Notes under the pieces: generated by a model | What the model saw: the letters and a program-made list of their open reading frames with translations, nothing else | Database searches by the model: none | Told to the model about the DNA's origin: nothing | Position numbers and translations under genes: made by a program | DNA from: Nocardioides islandensis | GTDB lineage: Bacteria > Actinomycetota > Actinomycetes > Propionibacteriales > Nocardioidaceae | Direction: 5' to 3' | Length of the DNA: 64,000 nucleotides | Assembly: GCF_015352455.1 (NCBI RefSeq) | Contig: NZ_JADKPN010000005.1 | Coordinates: 124,001-188,000 of the forward strand | Shown: piece by piece, positions 51,926-61,220 of the stretch | Layout: the number at the start of each line of letters is the position of its first letter | How positions within the stretch are numbered: position 1 is the stretch's first letter

Positions 51926-53391
51926 CGCGGCATCACCATCCCCGGCACGAGCAGGTTCACCAGGTCGGGGTCGTAGAGGTCCATCAGCTGCTTCATCGTC
52001 GGCCCGTGCTCGCCGTAGTCGAGCCTCAGCTCTCCACCCGGCGCGGCCCTGGGCAGGGCGGGCAGCGTCACCGAGGGCAGCGACGTGAGGATCGAGGTCA
52101 GCTCGGTCGCGGGGATCGACGGCGTGTCCTGGGTCGGGAGGCCCGGGATCAGGGCGAGCTGCTTGCAGACGGCCTTGTCCTGGTTCTCCTGCTTGGCGCA
52201 CTCCTCGCGCAGCTTGAGCAGCTTCTCGGGGATGAGCAGCACCTTCTGGCACTCGGGGCTCGCGAGGTTGCCACTGGCGAGGCAGGCGGCGACGTCGCCG
52301 AGGATGACGGTCGGGTCGAGGATCGTCGGCAGCGTCGTCGGCAGGTTGGTCGGCAGCGTCGGCAGGCCGGTCGGCAGCCCGGTCGGCAGGGTGACCCCGG
52401 TGTCCACGTCGATGTCGAGCTGGATCGAGAGGTTCGTGTAGTCGCCCATGTGCAGGTTGCGCGCGACCTGCGGGTCGCGGCCGACCACCTCGTCGACGAA
52501 CGGGTAGGTGAGGAAGACGTTGAAGGCGTTGACGAAGTCGTCGCCGGACGCCGCGATCTGGCCGAGCACCGGCGTCAGCTGCTGGAGCGAGTCGATGGTG
52601 GCGTCCTTGGAGGCCCGCACGACCCGGACGCCGACGTCACTGAGGTCGGCGAGCGCGTGCAGCATCTTGACCAGGTCCTTGCGCTGCTTGTCGATCGACG
52701 TCAGGGCGGACGGCAGCTCCTCGAGCGTGGCGTCGATGGTGTCGCGCTGCTTGTTGATGGCCACCGACAGGTCGTTGAGCTTGTCGATCGCGTTGACGAT
52801 GTCGGCCTTGTGGTCGTCGAGCTGGGTCATCAGGGTGCGGATCTGGTCCAGCGCCGACTGGGCGGTGCCCTCGCGCCCCTCGAGCGCGAGGTTGAGCTCC
52901 CGGGCGATGGTGCGCAGCTGCGCGACCCCGCCGCCGTTCAGCAGCAGGCTCAGCGCGCCGAGGACCTCCTCGACCTCGGGGTTGCGGCCGCTGCGCTCCA
53001 GCGGGATCACGTCGCCGTTCTGCAGCGGGTTCGCGCTGGCGCCGGACTCGGGCGGGGCCAGGGACACGAACTTCTCGCCGAGCAGGCTGGTCTGGCGGAT
53101 GGTGGCGACCGCGTTGTCGGGCAGCTGCACGTCCCGGCGCAGCTGCACGGTCACGTCCGCGGTCGAGCCGTCGAGACTGACGTCGGTCACCTTGCCGACG
53201 CTCACGTCGTCCACCTTGACCGTCGACTGCGGCACCAGGTCGAGCACGTCGCGGAACATGATGTGCACGGTGAGCGGGTGGTCGCCCACGTCCGTGCCGC
53301 CGGGCAGCGGCAGCTTGTAGATGTCGATGCCGCAGCCGGTGAGGGTCAGCGACCCCAGCAGGGCCAGCACGAGCAGCCTGAGGCGGGTCAC
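51922..53391 (-). CDS. MCE-family lipoprotein, MceE/LprN-like
   Basis: 489 residues from GTG 53391 (GTGA overlap with the mceD-like stop). Lipoprotein signal RLLVLALLGSLTLTGC with lipobox LTGC, then the MCE domain (HIMFRDVLDLVPQSTVKVDDVSVGKV) and a helical coil domain. Unusual: a Leu-Pro-Thr-rich stretch (TLPTGLPTGLPTLPTNLPTT) and a Cys-containing C-terminal extension (AACLASGNLASPECQKV). One lipoprotein among six MCE proteins is the classic mce pattern. Confidence 0.88.
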   Translation of the reverse strand: MTRLRLLVLALLGSLTLTGCGIDIYKLPLPGGTDVGDHPLTVHIMFRDVLDLVPQSTVKVDDVSVGKVTDVSLDGSTADVTVQLRRDVQLPDNAVATIRQTSLLGEKFVSLAPPESGASANPLQNGDVIPLERSGRNPEVEEVLGALSLLLNGGGVAQLRTIARELNLALEGREGTAQSALDQIRTLMTQLDDHKADIVNAIDKLNDLSVAINKQRDTIDATLEELPSALTSIDKQRKDLVKMLHALADLSDVGVRVVRASKDATIDSLQQLTPVLGQIAASGDDFVNAFNVFLTYPFVDEVVGRDPQVARNLHMGDYTNLSIQLDIDVDTGVTLPTGLPTGLPTLPTNLPTTLPTILDPTVILGDVAACLASGNLASPECQKVLLIPEKLLKLREECAKQENQDKAVCKQLALIPGLPTQDTPSIPATELTSILTSLPSVTLPALPRAAPGGELRLDYGEHGPTMKQLMDLYDPDLVNLLVPGMVMPR

Positions 53392-54536
53392 TTGTCCACC
53401 TCCACGAGTCCACCGAGGGAGGGGTCGAACTCCTCGGGCGCCCGGACGCCGCCACTCAGCGCCCCGGCCCGGGGTGCGGCCGGCAGCTTGCCGAGCACGT
53501 CCGTGATCGTGTCGCACACGTCGCCCGACGTGTCGGCCTGGCCGACGATGCCGCACAGGAACGCGGCCGGGTCGCTGGTGATCTGGTCGCCGAGCATCTG
53601 GAGGTTCGCCCGGGTGTCGAGGGTGCCGGACTGCGGGTTGTAGGTCAGCGCGAGGTTGTTCAGGGCCACCGGACCGGCCGTCAGGATCTCGGCGAGGGCG
53701 TCGCGCTGCTTGACCAGCACCTTGGCCACGCGGTTGATCCCCTTGATGTTGCTGCCGAGCAGCTCCTTGTTCTCGGCCACGAACCCGGACACTTCCTTCA
53801 TGGCCACGGCCAGGTGGCGCAGCGAGGCCGACAGCTCGTCACGCTCGCCCGCGAGCATCGTGGACACCGAGGCCAGGGACCGGTTGAACTTGCGGACGGT
53901 CGAGTCGTTGGCCGCGAGGGTGTGGATGAAGCCCTCGAGCGCCTTGGCCGACCCGAACAGCTCCTCCTTGTTGTCGTCCAGGGTGCCGGTCAGCTTGCTG
54001 AAGTCCTGGATGGTCTGGTGGAACTTCGCGCCCTGGCCGCCGAAGTTCGCGGCGGTCGTCTCGAGCAGGTCGGTGAGCGCGCCCTTCGCGTTGGCGCCGT
54101 TCGGACCCAGCGCCACCGTCAGGTCGTCGAGGCTCTGGTAGATCTGGTCGAGCTCCAGCGGTACCGCGGTCTGGTCGGCGTCCAGCGTGGCGCCGTCCTT
54201 CATCACCTCGCCGCCGGTGTACACCGGCGTCAGCTGGACGAAGCGGTCGCCGACGATCGACGGCGACACGATGACCGCCGCGGCGTCCGCGGGGACCTTG
54301 ACCTTCGCGTCGTACGACATGGTCACCACGACGTCGGTGCCCGACGGGGTCACGGTGTCGACGTGCCCGACCGGCACGCCGAGCACGCGCACGTCGCTGC
54401 CCTCGTAGATCGAGACGGTGCGGGGGAAGTGCGCGGTCAGCGTCTTGGTCTGCTCCCCGCCGATGAACGTGAACGCCGCGACCACCAGGAACGCGACCAC
54501 CACGAGGGGGATGACGATCTTCTTCACCAGGTCCAT
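53388..54536 (-). CDS. MCE-family protein, MceD-like
   Basis: 382 residues. TM KIVIPLVVVAFLVVAAFTFI, MCE domain LTAHFPRTVSIYEGSDVRVLGVPVGHVDTV, and a long alpha-helical section (residues about 150-320) with AGERDELSASLRHLAVAMKEVSGFVAENKELL. It ends in a Pro/Ala-rich tail with a Cys pair (FLCGIVGQADTSGDVC). ATG 54536 is used; GTG 54545 overlapping the previous stop is an alternative. Fourth MCE protein. Confidence 0.87.
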   Translation of the reverse strand: MDLVKKIVIPLVVVAFLVVAAFTFIGGEQTKTLTAHFPRTVSIYEGSDVRVLGVPVGHVDTVTPSGTDVVVTMSYDAKVKVPADAAAVIVSPSIVGDRFVQLTPVYTGGEVMKDGATLDADQTAVPLELDQIYQSLDDLTVALGPNGANAKGALTDLLETTAANFGGQGAKFHQTIQDFSKLTGTLDDNKEELFGSAKALEGFIHTLAANDSTVRKFNRSLASVSTMLAGERDELSASLRHLAVAMKEVSGFVAENKELLGSNIKGINRVAKVLVKQRDALAEILTAGPVALNNLALTYNPQSGTLDTRANLQMLGDQITSDPAAFLCGIVGQADTSGDVCDTITDVLGKLPAAPRAGALSGGVRAPEEFDPSLGGLVEVDK

Positions 54537-54541
54537 CGCGA

Positions 54542-55507
54542 TCACCCGACCTGCGGGACGGGAGGCATGTTCTGGATGTAGGTGTCGAACCACGGCCCGT
54601 TGCCGAGCGTGTTCGCGAAGACGCGGTAGAAGGGCGCCATCAGCCGGAGGCTGTTGTCGATGTTGTCCTCGTTCTTGTTCAGGACGTCCACCACCGACTG
54701 GAGGTGCGACAGCGCGGGCTGGAGGTCCGCGCGGCTCTGCCGGACCAGCGCGGTGAGCTCGGTGGAGAGGGTCGTGGTGGAGACCAGCAGCCGGTGCACC
54801 GAGTCGCGGCGCTTCACCAGCGCGCGGAACAGCACGTCGGAGTCGCGCATCAGCCCGACGATGTCCTGGTCGCGGGCGTCGAGGACCTCCGAGACGTTCT
54901 GGAGGTTGCCCAGCAGCGTGTTGATCTGGTCGTTCTTGGCCGCGATGTTGGTCGAGAGCCGCGAGACGCCGTCGAGTGCGGAGCGGAACTCCTCGGGGGT
55001 GTTGCGGGTCAGGTCGGCCAGCGTCGTCAGCGACTGCGCCAGCTGGTCGGTGTCGATCCGGTCGGAGGTCTCGGCGAGGCCGGAGAAGGCCTTCACGACG
55101 TCGTACGGCGAGCTGGTGCGGCTCACGGGGATCTCCGACCCCGCCGACAGCTGGCCCGATCCTGCGGGCTCGAGCGCCAGGAACATCGCGCCGAGCAGGG
55201 TCTTGACCTTGATGTCGGCCCGCGTGTCCTTGCCGAAGTCGGCCGGGTCCTCGATGCGGAAGGTCACCTTCACGTGGTCGCCGTCGAGCTCGACCTTCTC
55301 CACCTTGCCGACGCGCACGCCGGCGATGCGGACCTCGTCGTTGGCCTTCAGCCCGCCGGCCTCCTTGAAGGCGGCGTAGTAGACGTCGCCGCCGCCGATG
55401 ATCGGCAGGTTCTGCGCGTTGAACGCCGCGAGGATCAGCGCCGCGACGACGGCGAGGCTGATCGCCCCGACCACGACGGGGTTCCTCTCCCTGAACGGTT
55501 TGCTCAT
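54542..55507 (-). CDS. MCE-family protein, MceC-like
   Basis: 321 residues: TM VVVGAISLAVVAALILAAF, MCE domain YAAFKEAGGLKANDEVRIAGVRVGKVEKVEL, helical region with KRRDSVHRLLVSTTTLSTELTALVRQ, and a short end (GNGPWFDTYIQNMPPVPQVG) without the long Pro-rich tail that many MceC proteins carry. It begins 7 bases after the mceB-like stop. Confidence 0.87.
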   Translation of the reverse strand: MSKPFRERNPVVVGAISLAVVAALILAAFNAQNLPIIGGGDVYYAAFKEAGGLKANDEVRIAGVRVGKVEKVELDGDHVKVTFRIEDPADFGKDTRADIKVKTLLGAMFLALEPAGSGQLSAGSEIPVSRTSSPYDVVKAFSGLAETSDRIDTDQLAQSLTTLADLTRNTPEEFRSALDGVSRLSTNIAAKNDQINTLLGNLQNVSEVLDARDQDIVGLMRDSDVLFRALVKRRDSVHRLLVSTTTLSTELTALVRQSRADLQPALSHLQSVVDVLNKNEDNIDNSLRLMAPFYRVFANTLGNGPWFDTYIQNMPPVPQVG

Positions 55508-55514
55508 CTGTCCA

Positions 55515-56546
55515 TCACCCCAGAGCACACCTGTCGGAGCCGGTGTTGTACTGCACCGGGACGGTGACGCCCGCGACCTTGACGTTGCCCTGGAACTGGC
55601 AGAGGTAGAAGTTGAACCACGAGCCGTAGATCGCGGTCCGGCCCACCTTCTCCAGCTTGATGGGCAGCACCTGGAGCGCGCGGTCGAGCTCGGCCTTGTT
55701 GCGGTCGATGTTCTCGGCCACGGCGCGCAGGTTCTTGATGTCCTCCACGAACGGCTTGCGGATGCCCTGCACCAGCCCGGCGGTCTCGACCGAGAGGTTG
55801 GAGATCTGGTCCAGAGAGCCGAGGATGGCCTGGCGGTCGTCCTTGAGGCCACCGACGAACGTGCGGAACGTGGTGATGAGGCGGTTCAGCTGGTCGTCGC
55901 GGCTGCCGATGTGGGCCAGCACCTCGTTGAGGTTGTCGACGAGCTGGCTGATGACCTGGTCGCGGTCGGCCAGCGTCGAGGTCACCGAGGCGGTGTGCGC
56001 GAGCAGCCCCTCGAGCGTGCCGCCCTCGCCCTGGAACACCTGCACGATCTCGTAGGACAGCCTGTTGATGTCGCTGGGCGACAGGGCCTCGAAGAGCGGC
56101 TTGAAGCCGTTGAACAGCACGGTCAGGTCGAGGGCCGGCGAGGTCTGGCTGACCGGGATCGTGGCCCCCTCCTTCAGCCGGTCGCTGTCGCCGATGCCGT
56201 TGCTCAGCGAGATGTACCGCTGCCCGACCAGGTTGCGGTAGCGGATGTCCGCCCGGGTGGCGCGCGACAGAGTCGTCGACTCCTGCACGGTGAACGTCAC
56301 CAGTGCGCGGGTGCGGTCGACGATCTGGATGTCCTTGACCGTCCCGACCTTCACGCCGGCGATGCGGATGTCGTCGCCCTTGGTCACGCCGGTCGCGTCG
56401 GTGAACTCCGCCTTGTACTCGCGGCTGGTGCCGAAGTCGAGGTTGCCGATCGTGATGGCCAGCAGGCCCGTGGCCAGTGTGGTGATCACGATGAAGATCA
56501 CCAGCTTGACCAGGTCGACGGTCGTCTTCTTGTCCAGGGCCTTCAC
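55515..56546 (-). CDS. MCE-family protein, MceB-like
   Basis: 343 residues from GTG 56546 overlapping the mceA stop (GTGA). TM LVKLVIFIVITTLATGLLAITIG, MCE domain YKAEFTDATGVTKGDDIRIAGVKVGTVKDIQIV with the NLVGQRYISLS block, helical coil region, and C-terminal WFNFYLCQFQGNVKVAGVTVPVQYNTGSDRC, a typical MceB ending with two Cys. Confidence 0.88.
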   Translation of the reverse strand: MKALDKKTTVDLVKLVIFIVITTLATGLLAITIGNLDFGTSREYKAEFTDATGVTKGDDIRIAGVKVGTVKDIQIVDRTRALVTFTVQESTTLSRATRADIRYRNLVGQRYISLSNGIGDSDRLKEGATIPVSQTSPALDLTVLFNGFKPLFEALSPSDINRLSYEIVQVFQGEGGTLEGLLAHTASVTSTLADRDQVISQLVDNLNEVLAHIGSRDDQLNRLITTFRTFVGGLKDDRQAILGSLDQISNLSVETAGLVQGIRKPFVEDIKNLRAVAENIDRNKAELDRALQVLPIKLEKVGRTAIYGSWFNFYLCQFQGNVKVAGVTVPVQYNTGSDRCALG

Positions 56547-57832
56547 CGCAGCGTCACCTCCGCCCCGCGCGCCATCGGGCCCAGGAGCAGCGGGCCGAGG
56601 TCGGGGACGTCGTCGGCGGTGAGGCCGAGGCCGGGCCCGAGGAGGGACTTGAGGACGGCCGTCTCGTCGGCGGTGCCGGCGTACTGGCCCATCTGCTGGC
56701 CCATCTGCTGGCCGAACCCGGGTGCGACGCGGTCGGTGCCCTTGCCGGTCGGCGTGTTCACGCCGTCGACGAAGTCGGGCTGGTGGCGGAGCGGGTTGGA
56801 CTGGGACCACGGCGGCGTCGGCAGGTGCAGGCACGACGGGCCGCGCTTGTCGCCGAGGACGGGGACGTCGGCCGCGGTGTAGCCGCGCGGCTGGTTCGGC
56901 AGGGTCTCCAGGACGATGTGCAGGGTGAAGCCGCGGAAGGCTTCCGCCTGGAGCTTGCCGGCGTTCACGATGCCGCCGGTCAGGCAGGGGTACTCCGGGG
57001 CGTACTTCGCCAGCACCCGCAGCTGGGCCGCGCCGAGCTGGCCGAGGCGGATCAGGTTGTCGCCGTTCTCGTCGAGGAAGACGCGGGCGTCGTCGGAGAA
57101 CGTCGCGAGGTCGTCGAAGAAGGCGTTCAGCTTCTCCTCGCGGCCCTCGAGCGTGGTCGTGGTCGTGATGGTGTTGCGCAGGATGTGCGCGATCTGCGGC
57201 ATCACCTGGGCGTAGGTCGTGGACACCTTGGCGGTCAGCCGGAGGTCGTCGACGATCGCCGGGATCTGCGGGTTGAGCCGCTTGAGGTAGGAGTCGACGG
57301 TCTCGAGGTTCTTGCCGATCAGCTCGCCGCGACCCTCGAGTGCGGTGGCGATGGCGTTGAGGGTCTGGTTGATCTCGGCCGGCTGCACCGCGCGCAGCAG
57401 CGGGTACAGGTCGTTGAGGACCTTCTCGACCTCGATGGCGACCTCGGTGCGTCCGATGGTCGCGCCGGCCTCGATGTGTTCGGGCGAGGGATCCGCGGGC
57501 ACCTCGAGCGAGACGTACTTCTCGCCGAACAGCGTCTTCGGCACGATCGAGCCCGTCACGTTGGCCGGGATCGTCCTCACCTGGTCCGGGTAGAGGCCGA
57601 GCGTGACCTCCGCGCCATCGGCATCGGTGTCGAACCCGAGGACCTCGCCGACGATGACGCCGCGGATCTTCACGTCCGCGCGCTCGGGGAGCTGGAGGCC
57701 GAGGGCCGAGGTCTGGAGGGTCACCTTGTCGTAGGAGACGAACTTCTTGCTGAAGACGCCGTACGTCAGCCACACCCCGGCGAGGAGCAGGCATAGGAAG
57801 ACGATCCCGAGGACCTTGTGGTTGATCCGCAT
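56543..57832 (-). CDS. MCE-family protein, MceA-like
   Basis: 429 residues, first of the six MCE proteins. TM KVLGIVFLCLLLAGVWLTYGVF, MCE domain VTLQTSALGLQLPERADVKIRGVIVGEVLGF with VPKTLFGEKYVSLEVP, then the coil region and the ending EYPCLTGGIVNAGKLQAEAFRGFTLHIVLETLPNQPRGY. The C-terminal third is Gly/Gln-rich (GFGQQMGQQMGQYAG). It begins 2 bases after the YrbE-B stop. Confidence 0.89.
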   Translation of the reverse strand: MRINHKVLGIVFLCLLLAGVWLTYGVFSKKFVSYDKVTLQTSALGLQLPERADVKIRGVIVGEVLGFDTDADGAEVTLGLYPDQVRTIPANVTGSIVPKTLFGEKYVSLEVPADPSPEHIEAGATIGRTEVAIEVEKVLNDLYPLLRAVQPAEINQTLNAIATALEGRGELIGKNLETVDSYLKRLNPQIPAIVDDLRLTAKVSTTYAQVMPQIAHILRNTITTTTTLEGREEKLNAFFDDLATFSDDARVFLDENGDNLIRLGQLGAAQLRVLAKYAPEYPCLTGGIVNAGKLQAEAFRGFTLHIVLETLPNQPRGYTAADVPVLGDKRGPSCLHLPTPPWSQSNPLRHQPDFVDGVNTPTGKGTDRVAPGFGQQMGQQMGQYAGTADETAVLKSLLGPGLGLTADDVPDLGPLLLGPMARGAEVTLR

Positions 57833-57834
57833 GA

Positions 57835-58662
57835 CTAGCCGGCCAGCCTCACCGTCGTGGTGGTGCCCCAGATGGCCATGGACAGGAACAGGTCCAGCAC
57901 GTTGATCGCGACGATGCTGGTGCGCACCGCGCGGCCGACCGCGACGCCGACGCCGGCGGGGCCGCCGGAGGCGTTGTAACCGTGGTAGCAGTGGATCAGG
58001 ATCACCGTGACCGCGAAGACCAGCACCTTGCCGAAGGACCAGAGCACGTCACCCGGCGGCAGGAACTGGTTGAAGTAGTGGTCGAAGGTGCCCTCGCTCT
58101 GCCCGAAGAACTTGGTGACCGTCAGCCGCGTCGCGTAGTACGACGACAGCAACCCCACGACGTACAGCGGGATGATCGCGATGAGCCCGCCGATGATGCG
58201 GGTGGTGACCAGGAACGGCAGCGACGGGATCGCCATCACCTCGAGCGCGTCGACCTCCTCGGAGATCCGCATCGCGCCGAGCTGCGCGGTGAAGCCGCAG
58301 CCGACGGTCGCGGCCAGGGCGATGCCCGCGACGAGCGGGGCGATCTCGCGGGTGTTGAAGTACGCCGAGACGAACCCGGAGAACGCCGACGTGCCCAGCT
58401 GGTTGAGCGCGGCGTACCCCTGGAGCCCGACCTCGGTGCCGGTGAAGAAGCACATGGCGGTGATGACGCCGACCGTGCCGCCGATGACGGCGAGCGACCC
58501 GGACCCGAGGGTCACCTCGGCCAGGATCCGCAGGATCTCCTTCTTGTAGCGGGAGACCGTGCGCGGTGTCCACGCGATCGCCTTCAGGTAGAAGGCGAGC
58601 TGGCCGCCGAGGTCGTCGAGCGACCTCGCGGGCGTCTGGTAGAGGGACTTGAAGCCGGCCAT
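57835..58662 (-). CDS. YrbE/MlaE-family ABC permease, second subunit
   Basis: 275 residues, about five to six TM. MlaE features: EVTLGSGSLAVIGGTVGVI, LAATVGCGFTAQLGAMRISEEVDALEVMAIPS (the conserved EEVDAL coupling motif), and LIHCYHGYNASGGPAGVGVAVGRAVRTSIVAINVLDL. It pairs with the other YrbE protein and MceG to energise lipid transport. ATG 58662 is used; TTG 58671 overlapping the previous stop is possible. Confidence 0.9.
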   Translation of the reverse strand: MAGFKSLYQTPARSLDDLGGQLAFYLKAIAWTPRTVSRYKKEILRILAEVTLGSGSLAVIGGTVGVITAMCFFTGTEVGLQGYAALNQLGTSAFSGFVSAYFNTREIAPLVAGIALAATVGCGFTAQLGAMRISEEVDALEVMAIPSLPFLVTTRIIGGLIAIIPLYVVGLLSSYYATRLTVTKFFGQSEGTFDHYFNQFLPPGDVLWSFGKVLVFAVTVILIHCYHGYNASGGPAGVGVAVGRAVRTSIVAINVLDLFLSMAIWGTTTTVRLAG

Positions 58663-58667
58663 CGTGG

Positions 58668-59453
58668 TCAACCCGTCTTCGGCGGGACGAGCTGGAAGTA
58701 GATCGCGCTCATCACGAAGTTGATGACGAACAGGAGCATGAAGCTGACGACCACCGACTCGTTGACCGCGTCGCCGACGCCCTTCGGGCCGCCGTTGGCG
58801 TTCATGCCCTTGTACGACGCGACGATGGCGGCCACCATCCCGAACACCAGGGCCTTGGCCATGCCCTGCCAGAGGTCCGGCAGCTGGGCGAGCGCGGTGA
58901 AGCTCGCCAGGTAGGCCCCTGGCGTGCCGTCCTGGAGCACCACGTTGAAGACGTAGCCGCCGGAGACACCCACGACGCTGACCAGGCCGTTGAGGAAGAC
59001 CGCGACCAGCATGCAGGCCAGGACGCGGGGTACGACGAGGCGCTGGATCGGGTCGATGCCCAGCACCATCATCGCGTCGAGCTCCTCGCGGATCTTGCGC
59101 GCACCGAGGTCGGCGGCGATGGCCGAGCCGCCGGCGCCGGCGATGAGCAGCGAGGTGGCGATCGGGCCGGCCTCGCGGACCACGGCGAGGACGGACGCGG
59201 AGCCGACGAACGACTGGGCGCCGAACTGCTTGATCAGGCCGCCCACCTGCAGCGCGATCACGGCGCCGAACGGGATGGCGACCAGCGCGGTCGGGATGAT
59301 CGTCACCGACGCGATGAACCAGGCCTGCTGGAGGAACTCGCGGGTCTGGAACGGGCGGCGGAACAGCCCGCGCGCGACGTCGAGGCCGAAAGCGAAGAGC
59401 TTGCCGGCGGTGCCGACGGGCGCGAGGACACGAGATGCCGTGGTCGAGGACAT
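58668..59453 (-). CDS. YrbE/MlaE-family ABC permease, first subunit
   Basis: 261 residues with MlaE-type helices: FIASVTIIPTALVAIPFGAVIALQVGGLIKQFG, LLIAGAGGSAIAADLGARKIREELDAMMVLGIDPIQRLVVPR (EELDAM variant of the coupling motif), and GMNANGGPKGVGDAVNESVVVSFMLLFVINFVMSAIYFQ. First of the two permeases, starting 4 bases after the ATPase stop. Confidence 0.9.
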   Translation of the reverse strand: MSSTTASRVLAPVGTAGKLFAFGLDVARGLFRRPFQTREFLQQAWFIASVTIIPTALVAIPFGAVIALQVGGLIKQFGAQSFVGSASVLAVVREAGPIATSLLIAGAGGSAIAADLGARKIREELDAMMVLGIDPIQRLVVPRVLACMLVAVFLNGLVSVVGVSGGYVFNVVLQDGTPGAYLASFTALAQLPDLWQGMAKALVFGMVAAIVASYKGMNANGGPKGVGDAVNESVVVSFMLLFVINFVMSAIYFQLVPPKTG

Positions 59454-59457
59454 GACG

Positions 59458-60411
59458 TCACGCCCCCGTCGTCATGGTCATGTTCGGCTCGAACGAGCCG
59501 GGCGGGGGCGTGACGCCGTTCTCCCGGCACCACTCGCCCGGCGGGCGCTGGCTGCGGCGCGGGATGCCGTTGGACGGCTCCTGCTGGAGGGGGATCGGCG
59601 GCAGGGGCGGGAGCTCCTGGTCCTTCTCAGCCGCCAGCTCGTCGGCATCCTTCTCCTCCGACATCCCGATCGGCCCGACGCGCTGGGCGTTCAGGAACTG
59701 ACGGACGACGGGCTCCTCGGAGCTGAGCAGCATCTCCCGCGGGCCGAACATGGCCAGGTGCCGGTGGTACAGCAGGCCGATGTTGTCCGGGACCGTGCGG
59801 GCCGTGTTGATGTCGTGGGTGACGATGAGGAACGTCGCGTCGATCTGCGCGTTCAGGTCGACGATCAGCTGGTTGAGGAACGCCGTGCGGACGGGGTCGA
59901 GGCCGGAGTCCGGCTCGTCGAAGAGGACGATCTCGGGGTCCAGCACCAGGGCCCGGGCCAGACCGGCGCGCTTGCGCATGCCGCCGGAGATCTCGCCGGG
60001 GAGCTTGGTCTCGGCCCCGATGAGACCGACCAGGTCCATCTTCTCCATGACGACGTCGCGGATCTCGGACTCGGACTTCTTGGTGTGCTCGCGCAGCGGG
60101 AACGCGACGTTGTCGTAGAGGTTCATCGAGCCGAACATCGCGCCGTCCTGGAACAGCACGCCGAACAGCTTGCGGATCTCGTAGAGCTCGCGCTCGGAGC
60201 AGCTGGCGATGTCGGTGCCCTCGATGACCACCGAGCCCCGGTCGGGCTTGAGCAGCCCGATGAGGGTCTTCAGCAGCACCGACTTGCCGGTGCCGGACGG
60301 GCCGAGCATCACGCAGATCTCGCCCGCGGGGACGGTCAGCGTCACGTCGCCCCAGATGAGCTGCTTGCCGAAGGACTTCGTGAGTCCGTCGATCTTGATC
60401 TCGACACCCAT
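59458..60411 (-). CDS. mceG: Mce-system ABC ATPase, MceG/Mkl
   Basis: 317 residues. Walker A MLGPSGTGKSVLLK (residues 35-48), Q-loop VLFQDGAMFGSM, signature EISGGMRKRAGLARAL, Walker B IVLFDEPDSGLDP, H-loop IVTHDIN. The ISGGM signature and the long C-terminal Pro-rich tail (LPPLPPIPLQQEPSNGIPRRSQRPPGEW) resemble mycobacterial Mkl. In M. tuberculosis Mkl also lies between rplL and rpoB, but apart from its mce operons; here it heads the operon. GGAGG is 9-14 bases upstream of ATG 60411. Confidence 0.92.
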   Translation of the reverse strand: MGVEIKIDGLTKSFGKQLIWGDVTLTVPAGEICVMLGPSGTGKSVLLKTLIGLLKPDRGSVVIEGTDIASCSERELYEIRKLFGVLFQDGAMFGSMNLYDNVAFPLREHTKKSESEIRDVVMEKMDLVGLIGAETKLPGEISGGMRKRAGLARALVLDPEIVLFDEPDSGLDPVRTAFLNQLIVDLNAQIDATFLIVTHDINTARTVPDNIGLLYHRHLAMFGPREMLLSSEEPVVRQFLNAQRVGPIGMSEEKDADELAAEKDQELPPLPPIPLQQEPSNGIPRRSQRPPGEWCRENGVTPPPGSFEPNMTMTTGA

Positions 60412-60458
60412 CGGGGTCGCGCCTCCCTTCGCTTCGACCGTGCCCTGTCGAGGAAGGA

Positions 60459-60489
60459 GTGCCTCCCGTTCACCGCTTCCAGGAGGCAC
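60459..60489 (-). terminator. Stem-loop between the amidotransferase and mceG
   Basis: GTGCCTCC (60459-60466) and GGAGGCAC (60482-60489) form an 8-bp stem around 15 bases. It lies 22 bases downstream of the amidotransferase stop and 48 bases before mceG. It may end the former transcript or regulate the mce operon. No clear promoter was seen in the 100-base gap. Confidence 0.45.
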
Positions 60490-60510
60490 AACGGGCGGGC
60501 GGCGTGGAGG

Positions 60511-61188
60511 TTACGGAGTGGTGGCCCCTGATGTGACGGACGCCACGAACGCCCGGATCAAGGGGTGCAGGGGCTCACCCCTGGAGGCGCCGACGTGCGG
60601 CTGGAACAGGCTGGCCACGTAGAACGGGTGGTCAGGGACCTCCAGCACCTCGGCTCCGGCGTCGGGCGCAGTGGCGCCGACGACGACGCCAGCCGCCTCG
60701 AGGTCCCGCACGACGGCGGCGGTCGGGGCGTAGGAGCAGTAGTGGGTGCCCACGAACGGCCCGTCCACCCAGCCCGCGAAACGGGTGCCCGGGACCGGCG
60801 TGACCAGGCGCTGCTCGCCCTGGAGCGAGCACGCCAGCGGAGCGACCACGTTGTCGTCCTCGACCCCGTCGGTCTCGGCGTGGGTGGCGCGGCGACCCAG
60901 GACGGTACGGGCGAGCTCGAGGACGGCGTACTGCAGTCCGCCGCAGGTGCCCAGGAACGGCGTGCCGCCCTCCCGGACGCGGGTCAGCGCGGCCAGGACG
61001 ACCGCGTCGTCGGCGTACGGCGACCCGGGCACGAGCCAGACCCCGTCGTACGTCGTGACGTCCTCGCCGCCGTCGGTGGCGACCCAGCGCGCCTCGACGC
61101 CGAGCTCCTCGGCCAGCCGCGGGACGACGGCGTCCAGCTCCCGGTGGCTGGGATGGTCGCTGTGGTCACCCAGCAACGCGATGGTCAC
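60511..61188 (-). CDS. CTP synthase C-terminal region-related glutamine amidotransferase-like protein
   Basis: 225-residue class I GATase-like protein. It starts VTIALLGDHSDHPSHRELDAVVPRL, has DGVWLVPGSPYADDAVVLAALTRVREGGTPFLGTCGGLQYAVLELAR with the nucleophile Cys in GTCGG (usually GICLG), and ends FQPHVGASRGEPLHPLIRAF with His and Glu of the triad. The family (CTP synthase C-terminal related) lacks the synthase domain, so its amine acceptor is unknown. GTG start. It sits between rplL and mceG. Confidence 0.85.
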   Translation of the reverse strand: MTIALLGDHSDHPSHRELDAVVPRLAEELGVEARWVATDGGEDVTTYDGVWLVPGSPYADDAVVLAALTRVREGGTPFLGTCGGLQYAVLELARTVLGRRATHAETDGVEDDNVVAPLACSLQGEQRLVTPVPGTRFAGWVDGPFVGTHYCSYAPTAAVVRDLEAAGVVVGATAPDAGAEVLEVPDHPFYVASLFQPHVGASRGEPLHPLIRAFVASVTSGATTP

Positions 61189-61220
61189 GCCCGGGATCCT
61201 CCCACCGCTGGTCGAACGCA

